The notes under the pieces: model-generated
Seen by the model: only the letters and a program-made list of their open reading frames with translations
What the model was told of the DNA's origin: nothing
Databases searched by the model: none
Made by a program: the position numbers and the translations under genes
Source of the DNA: Noviluteimonas sp052115395
GTDB lineage: Bacteria > Pseudomonadota > Gammaproteobacteria > Xanthomonadales > Xanthomonadaceae
Reading direction: 5' to 3' (one strand)
Length of the DNA stretch: 64,000 nucleotides
Assembly (NCBI GenBank): GCA_052115395.1
Contig: JBFRGO010000004.1
In this document: one piece after another, positions 60,368 to 64,000 of the stretch
Numbering within the stretch: the stretch's first letter is position 1
Layout of the letters: each line of letters begins with the position of its first letter

Positions 60368-61632
60368 TGGCCGAGCTTGCCGACGACATCCTCTATCACG
60401 CTGCGTTGGACGCACGCATGGTGAAGGCCGCGCGCGGCATCCGCCTGCTGAACTCGGTGAGCTGGGCGGCGAGCGAGCAGGCGCGCTTCATGGAGTGTTA
60501 CAACCGCGGCGAATACACGCTGCCCAGGCACGAATACCAGAAGTTCGACTACACCGAGGCGCGCCGCGAGCTCGCCGATATCGAAAAGGCGGCCGACCCC
60601 GACCATCCGCTCGGTCATTACGTCTGCGATTCGGCGCGCAGCTGGGGCATCGCCTGCGAGTTGCTGGAAAACCTCGGCACGCCCGAAGTCACCCGCCATT
60701 CGATCCGTTTGTTCGGCCGCCCCGACGAACCCCTGCCGGGTGGTGGCCCGACCACGCGCGAGGCCGCGCACCATTTCATCGACATCGCGAACGAACTCGA
60801 CAAGGAACTGCTCGCGCCCGAAGAACAGGTGCAGATTTCCGCGACGGCGCTGCAGTTGCAGTTACAGGCGTCGCTGGACGACTTCTTCAACGCGCGCCTG
60901 ATCGAAGTCGTGCTGGACCCCGAACTCATCGCCAAGGCCGCGGCCGGCGCCACGCGCATCCGGCTGCGGTCCAGCGCCGCCTTCAGCGACTACGACCGCC
61001 ACCAGTTGCTCGAACACGAAGCCTTCGTGCATTCGCTCACCGCGCTCAACGGCCGCGAGCAGCCGCAACTGCAGAGCCTGTCGCTTTCCTCGCCGCGCAC
61101 CACGGCCACGCAGGAAGGCCTGGCGACCTTCGCCGAACAGATCACCGGCAGCATCGACATCGAGCGCATGAAGCGCATCAGCCTGCGCATCGAGGCGGTC
61201 GCGCGCGCGCTGGAAGGCGCGGATTTCATCGAAGTGTTCCGCTTCTTCCTCGATGCGGACAACCCGCCGCTGGAAAGTTTCGTCTCCGCCCAGCGCGTGT
61301 TCCGCGGCGTGCCGACCAGCGGCGGCTACGCCTTCACGAAAGACACCGTGTACGTGCGCGGGCTCATCGGCGTGCACACCTTCTTCCGTTGGGCGCTGCG
61401 CAATCGCAAGCTGCGCCTGTGCCGCATGTTGTTCGCCGGAAAGATGACGCTCGCCGACGTGCAGCGCTTCGAGCCGATGTTCGATTGCGGTGCGCTGATG
61501 GCGCCGCGGTGGTTGCCGCAGTGGGTCTCGCGCGCGAACGGGCTCGCCGGCATGCTCGCTTTCTCGCTGTTCGCCAACCGCATCCGGCTCGACCAGGTGA
61601 TGGCGTCGGAAGGCTTGTTCGAACTGCAGTGA
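60367..61632 (+). CDS. Flavohemoglobin expression-modulating QEGLA motif protein (DUF1704)
   Basis: A 421-aa protein carrying the TQEGLATFAEQITG motif that names the QEGLA family (DUF1704, metal-hydrolase-like with HEAFVHSLT: H-E-x-x-x-H). The function is not settled; a link to flavohemoglobin expression is known only from one study system. No hmp gene is in the window. It is coupled to rsgA by one base and is convergent with the membrane protein gene. Confidence 0.8.
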   Translation: MAELADDILYHAALDARMVKAARGIRLLNSVSWAASEQARFMECYNRGEYTLPRHEYQKFDYTEARRELADIEKAADPDHPLGHYVCDSARSWGIACELLENLGTPEVTRHSIRLFGRPDEPLPGGGPTTREAAHHFIDIANELDKELLAPEEQVQISATALQLQLQASLDDFFNARLIEVVLDPELIAKAAAGATRIRLRSSAAFSDYDRHQLLEHEAFVHSLTALNGREQPQLQSLSLSSPRTTATQEGLATFAEQITGSIDIERMKRISLRIEAVARALEGADFIEVFRFFLDADNPPLESFVSAQRVFRGVPTSGGYAFTKDTVYVRGLIGVHTFFRWALRNRKLRLCRMLFAGKMTLADVQRFEPMFDCGALMAPRWLPQWVSRANGLAGMLAFSLFANRIRLDQVMASEGLFELQ

Positions 61633-62979
61633 TCAGTGGGCCGGCACGAGCCGGCCGTCGTGGGCGATGATGTAATCGGCCGGTTCCGAAGCGCCGACCA
61701 CGCGCACGCGATCCCCGATGCGCACGCCGCGATATTCGGGGATTTCGTGCGTCAGGCGCTGGAACATCCAGCCCTTCGCATCCGAAGCGGGCCGCAGGCG
61801 CACGGGCGGCGCATCGACCGCGCGCGTGCGCAACACCTCGGACAGCGCCGGCGAAAACACCGACTGCACGCGGCCCACCTCGAGCATCACGCCCATCACC
61901 ACCACGCCGTGCAGCACGGTCATCAGGGCCATCGTGCCGAGCGCCATGCGCCCCCAGCGCGCGGTACGCGCCCACGCGGCCGCGCCGCACAGGGCATACA
62001 CGGTGGCGAAGCCGTAGGCGTAGTGGTTCGCCGACGCACCGAGCAGCAACACCGGGCCGAGCGCCGCGCCGCCGGCGACGATCGCGAAGGCCGTCAACCG
62101 CCGGCTGCCGCGCCACATCGCCGCGATCCATGCGCACCACAACACCGCGGCCATCAGCTGGTATTTGAAGCTCGACTGGTCGAGCGTCGATTGTTCTTCG
62201 ATCACGCGGACCATCGGCGAGAACAACTGATATTCGACCCAGCGCACCGCGACATTCGTCACGTTGGCGGCGTAGAGCGCGGGTTTGTCGGTCGTGTCGA
62301 GCAGGATCGGCAGGCGGACCGCCAGGTAGGCCGCGGCCGCGGCCCATGCGCCTAATGCCGCCGCGCCCCAGCGCTTTTCGCGCGTGAATACCCACGCGAC
62401 CGTGGCGACCAGCGGGATCGACAGCGCCGCTTCCTTCGCGAGCAGGGCCACGCCCGTGGCCAGCGCGGCAACGAGCGCGATCGCCACGATCGATCGCGCA
62501 CGCAGGCCGAACCACGCGATCGACAGGCCGCAGGTCAGCCACGCCAGGTCCGCGATCGTTCCCACCCACCCGTGCGCGACGACGGCATACGGACTCAGCG
62601 CGAAAACCAGCACCGCCACCGCGCACGCGGGCGCATCGATCCCCGCGCGCCGCCCGATCGCATACAGCAGCGCGCAATTCCCCGCGCCCCAGGCGACCAG
62701 GACCGCGTGGAAGGCCTGCGGCGTCTCGAACAACGCACGCGACAGCGCCATCCACAGGTTGAAGGTCAGGGGGCGGTACTGGAAGGTCCCGACGTCGAAC
62801 CAGTCGACCCAATGGTCCAGATGGGTCGCGAAGAACGCCCACTGGAGCTCGTCGTGGCTGTAATAGCCGGGATTGAGCGCCAGCGGCGCCTGGAGCACGA
62901 ACACCGCGAGCGCGATGGCCCACGGCGCCGGCGTGGCCAGCAGCGCGGACCAGCGCCGGGACAGGGACGCGACGGCCAT
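61633..62979 (-). CDS. Polytopic membrane protein, glycosyltransferase-like
   Basis: A 448-aa protein with about ten hydrophobic helices. An early loop (SHDELQWAFFATHLDHWVDW with FDVGTFQYRPLTFNLW) places acidic residues in the first periplasmic loop like GT-C/ArnT-type glycosyltransferases, and a C-terminal soluble part (about 390-448) ends DYIIAHDGRLVPAH. No exact family recognised. The gene is solitary and divergent from maeB. Confidence 0.6.
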   Translation of the reverse strand: MAVASLSRRWSALLATPAPWAIALAVFVLQAPLALNPGYYSHDELQWAFFATHLDHWVDWFDVGTFQYRPLTFNLWMALSRALFETPQAFHAVLVAWGAGNCALLYAIGRRAGIDAPACAVAVLVFALSPYAVVAHGWVGTIADLAWLTCGLSIAWFGLRARSIVAIALVAALATGVALLAKEAALSIPLVATVAWVFTREKRWGAAALGAWAAAAAYLAVRLPILLDTTDKPALYAANVTNVAVRWVEYQLFSPMVRVIEEQSTLDQSSFKYQLMAAVLWCAWIAAMWRGSRRLTAFAIVAGGAALGPVLLLGASANHYAYGFATVYALCGAAAWARTARWGRMALGTMALMTVLHGVVVMGVMLEVGRVQSVFSPALSEVLRTRAVDAPPVRLRPASDAKGWMFQRLTHEIPEYRGVRIGDRVRVVGASEPADYIIAHDGRLVPAH

Positions 62980-63049
62980 CGAACGAGGTTTCCGTGAAGA
63001 CAGGCTGCATTCTAAGCACCGCGCGGCGACCACCGACCTGCGCGGTGGG

Positions 63050-63055
63050 TAGAAT
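63050..63055 (+). promoter_or_regulatory. Possible -10 element of maeB
   Basis: TAGAAT lies 29 bases before the maeB ATG. No -35 match at standard spacing was seen. The same hexamer occurs before rsgA. Confidence 0.3.
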
Positions 63056-63084
63056 CGACGACCCCACCCCGCGCCACGGCCAGC

Positions 63085-64000
63085 ATGTCCGACGATCTCA
63101 AGCAATCCGCGCTCGACTATCACCGCATGGAGCCGCGCGGGAAGATCAAGGTCGTCCCGACCAAGCCGATGGTGACCCAGCGCGACCTCTCGCTGGCCTA
63201 TTCGCCCGGCGTGGCCTACGCCTGTGAGGCGATCGTCGAAGATCCCAACGCCGCCAGCGCCATGACCGCGCGCGGCAACCTGGTCGCGGTGATCACCAAC
63301 GGCACCGCCGTGCTGGGCCTGGGCGACATCGGCCCGCTCGCCGGCAAGCCGGTGATGGAAGGCAAGGGCGTGCTGTTCCAGAAGTTCGCGGGCATCGACG
63401 TGTTCGACATCGAGATCGACGAGCGCGACCCCGACAAGCTGGTCGACATCATCGCCTCGCTGGAACCGACCTTCGGCGGCATCAACCTGGAAGACATCAA
63501 GGCGCCGGAGTGCTTCATCGTCGAGCGCAAGTTGCGCGAGCGGATGAACATCCCGGTCTTCCACGACGACCAGCACGGCACCGCGATCATCGTCGGCGCC
63601 GCCGTGCTCAACGCGCTGGAAATCGTCGGCAAGAAGATTTCCGACGTGAAGCTCGCCACCGCCGGCGCGGGCGCCGCGGGCATCGCGTGCCTGGACATGC
63701 TGGTCGCGCTGGGCATGAAACCGGAGAACATCCTGGCCTTCGACCGCGAAGGCGTGCTGTACACCGGCCGCGGCCACATGGACCCGGACAAGCAGCGCTA
63801 CGCGCGCGACACCGACAAGCGCACGCTCGCCGACATCCTCGAGGGCGCCGACATTTTCCTCGGCCTGTCGGCCGGCGGCATCCTCAAGGCGGAGATGGTC
63901 GCCACGATGGCGAAGCGCCCGATCATCCTGGCGCTCGCCAACCCGAACCCGGAAATCCTGCCCGAAGAGGCCAAGCGCGTGCGCCCCGACGCGATCATCG
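63085..64000 (+). CDS. maeB: NADP-dependent malic enzyme, partial
   Basis: Converts malate to pyruvate and CO2. The 5' 305 codons are present; the gene runs off the window. Signatures are QRDLSLAYSPGVAYACEAI, ITNGTAVLGLGDIGPLAGKP, FDIEIDERDP, GGINLEDIKAPECFIVE, IPVFHDDQHGTAIIVGAAVL (metal-binding Glu/Asp) and TAGAGAAGIACLDML (NADP-binding loop). This is the two-domain type, with a C-terminal phosphotransacetylase-like domain expected beyond the edge (inferred from the family, not seen). Confidence 0.93.
   Translation, partial: MSDDLKQSALDYHRMEPRGKIKVVPTKPMVTQRDLSLAYSPGVAYACEAIVEDPNAASAMTARGNLVAVITNGTAVLGLGDIGPLAGKPVMEGKGVLFQKFAGIDVFDIEIDERDPDKLVDIIASLEPTFGGINLEDIKAPECFIVERKLRERMNIPVFHDDQHGTAIIVGAAVLNALEIVGKKISDVKLATAGAGAAGIACLDMLVALGMKPENILAFDREGVLYTGRGHMDPDKQRYARDTDKRTLADILEGADIFLGLSAGGILKAEMVATMAKRPIILALANPNPEILPEEAKRVRPDAII

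Overview
The window is 64 kb of gene-dense, high-GC chromosomal DNA, most likely from the Xanthomonadaceae/Lysobacteraceae (a Lysobacter- or Xanthomonas-like gammaproteobacterium). This is inferred from the GC-rich codon use, the DUF2244-coxB-ctaD-ctaG-ctaE gene order, a Grx4-type glutaredoxin fused to a rhodanese, a short PutA without a DNA-binding domain, plant-type GshA and the rpsU-yqeY-dnaG arrangement. No insertion sequence, integrase, prophage or CRISPR array is visible. Genes are packed tightly: many start codons overlap the preceding stop (ATGA, GTGA, TTGA or TGATG), and several convergent pairs overlap at their stop codons.

Layout. 1-140: tail of a 5S rRNA gene and its terminator. 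0.2-3.1 kb: M28 peptidase, MAPEG protein and 2OG-Fe dioxygenase on the minus strand. 3.2-3.9 kb: a secreted TVNG-repeat protein. 4-8.2 kb: gpmI, envC and a C-terminal processing protease. 8.2-13.8 kb: rhomboid protease, FadL-type porin, PutA. 14-22.5 kb: a complete aa3 cytochrome c oxidase locus (structural subunits, CtaG, SURF1, heme A and heme O synthases and small partner proteins). 22.6-27.7 kb: a small ORF, a VCBS-repeat exported protein, then dnaG, yqeY, rpsU and, divergently, tsaD-folB-folK. 28.5-34.2 kb: pteridine reductase, MidA-type methyltransferase, VanZ, Cca, Slt. 34.3-37.5 kb: EEP phosphatase, two DsbA proteins, cytochrome c4. 37.6-43.4 kb: engB, gshA, TPR lipoprotein, glutathione-dependent formaldehyde oxidation (adhC-fghA). 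43.4-50.2 kb: Dph6-like ATPase, candidate sRNA, LuxR regulator, DegV, DsbA-like isomerase, DUF1761, two amidohydrolases. 50.3-51.6 kb: AMP nucleosidase and DUF924. 51.6-54.1 kb: a lower-GC radical-SAM operon. 54.2-64 kb: small proteins, Grx-rhodanese fusion, polysaccharide deacetylase, methyltransferase, SGNH hydrolase, AlaA-like aminotransferase, RsgA, QEGLA protein, membrane protein and the start of maeB.

Most of the window is core metabolism and envelope maintenance. The two parts I consider least explained are (i) the three-gene, translationally coupled, lower-GC operon at 51611-54092 (radical SAM protein, Tat-signal membrane protein, PH-like membrane protein), and (ii) a minus-strand RNA candidate at about 44156-44390 with a strong intrinsic terminator and several CCCC/CCCCC motifs, one in a hairpin loop, next to a LuxR-type regulator. 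Gene identities rest on motif recognition only; no database search was run.
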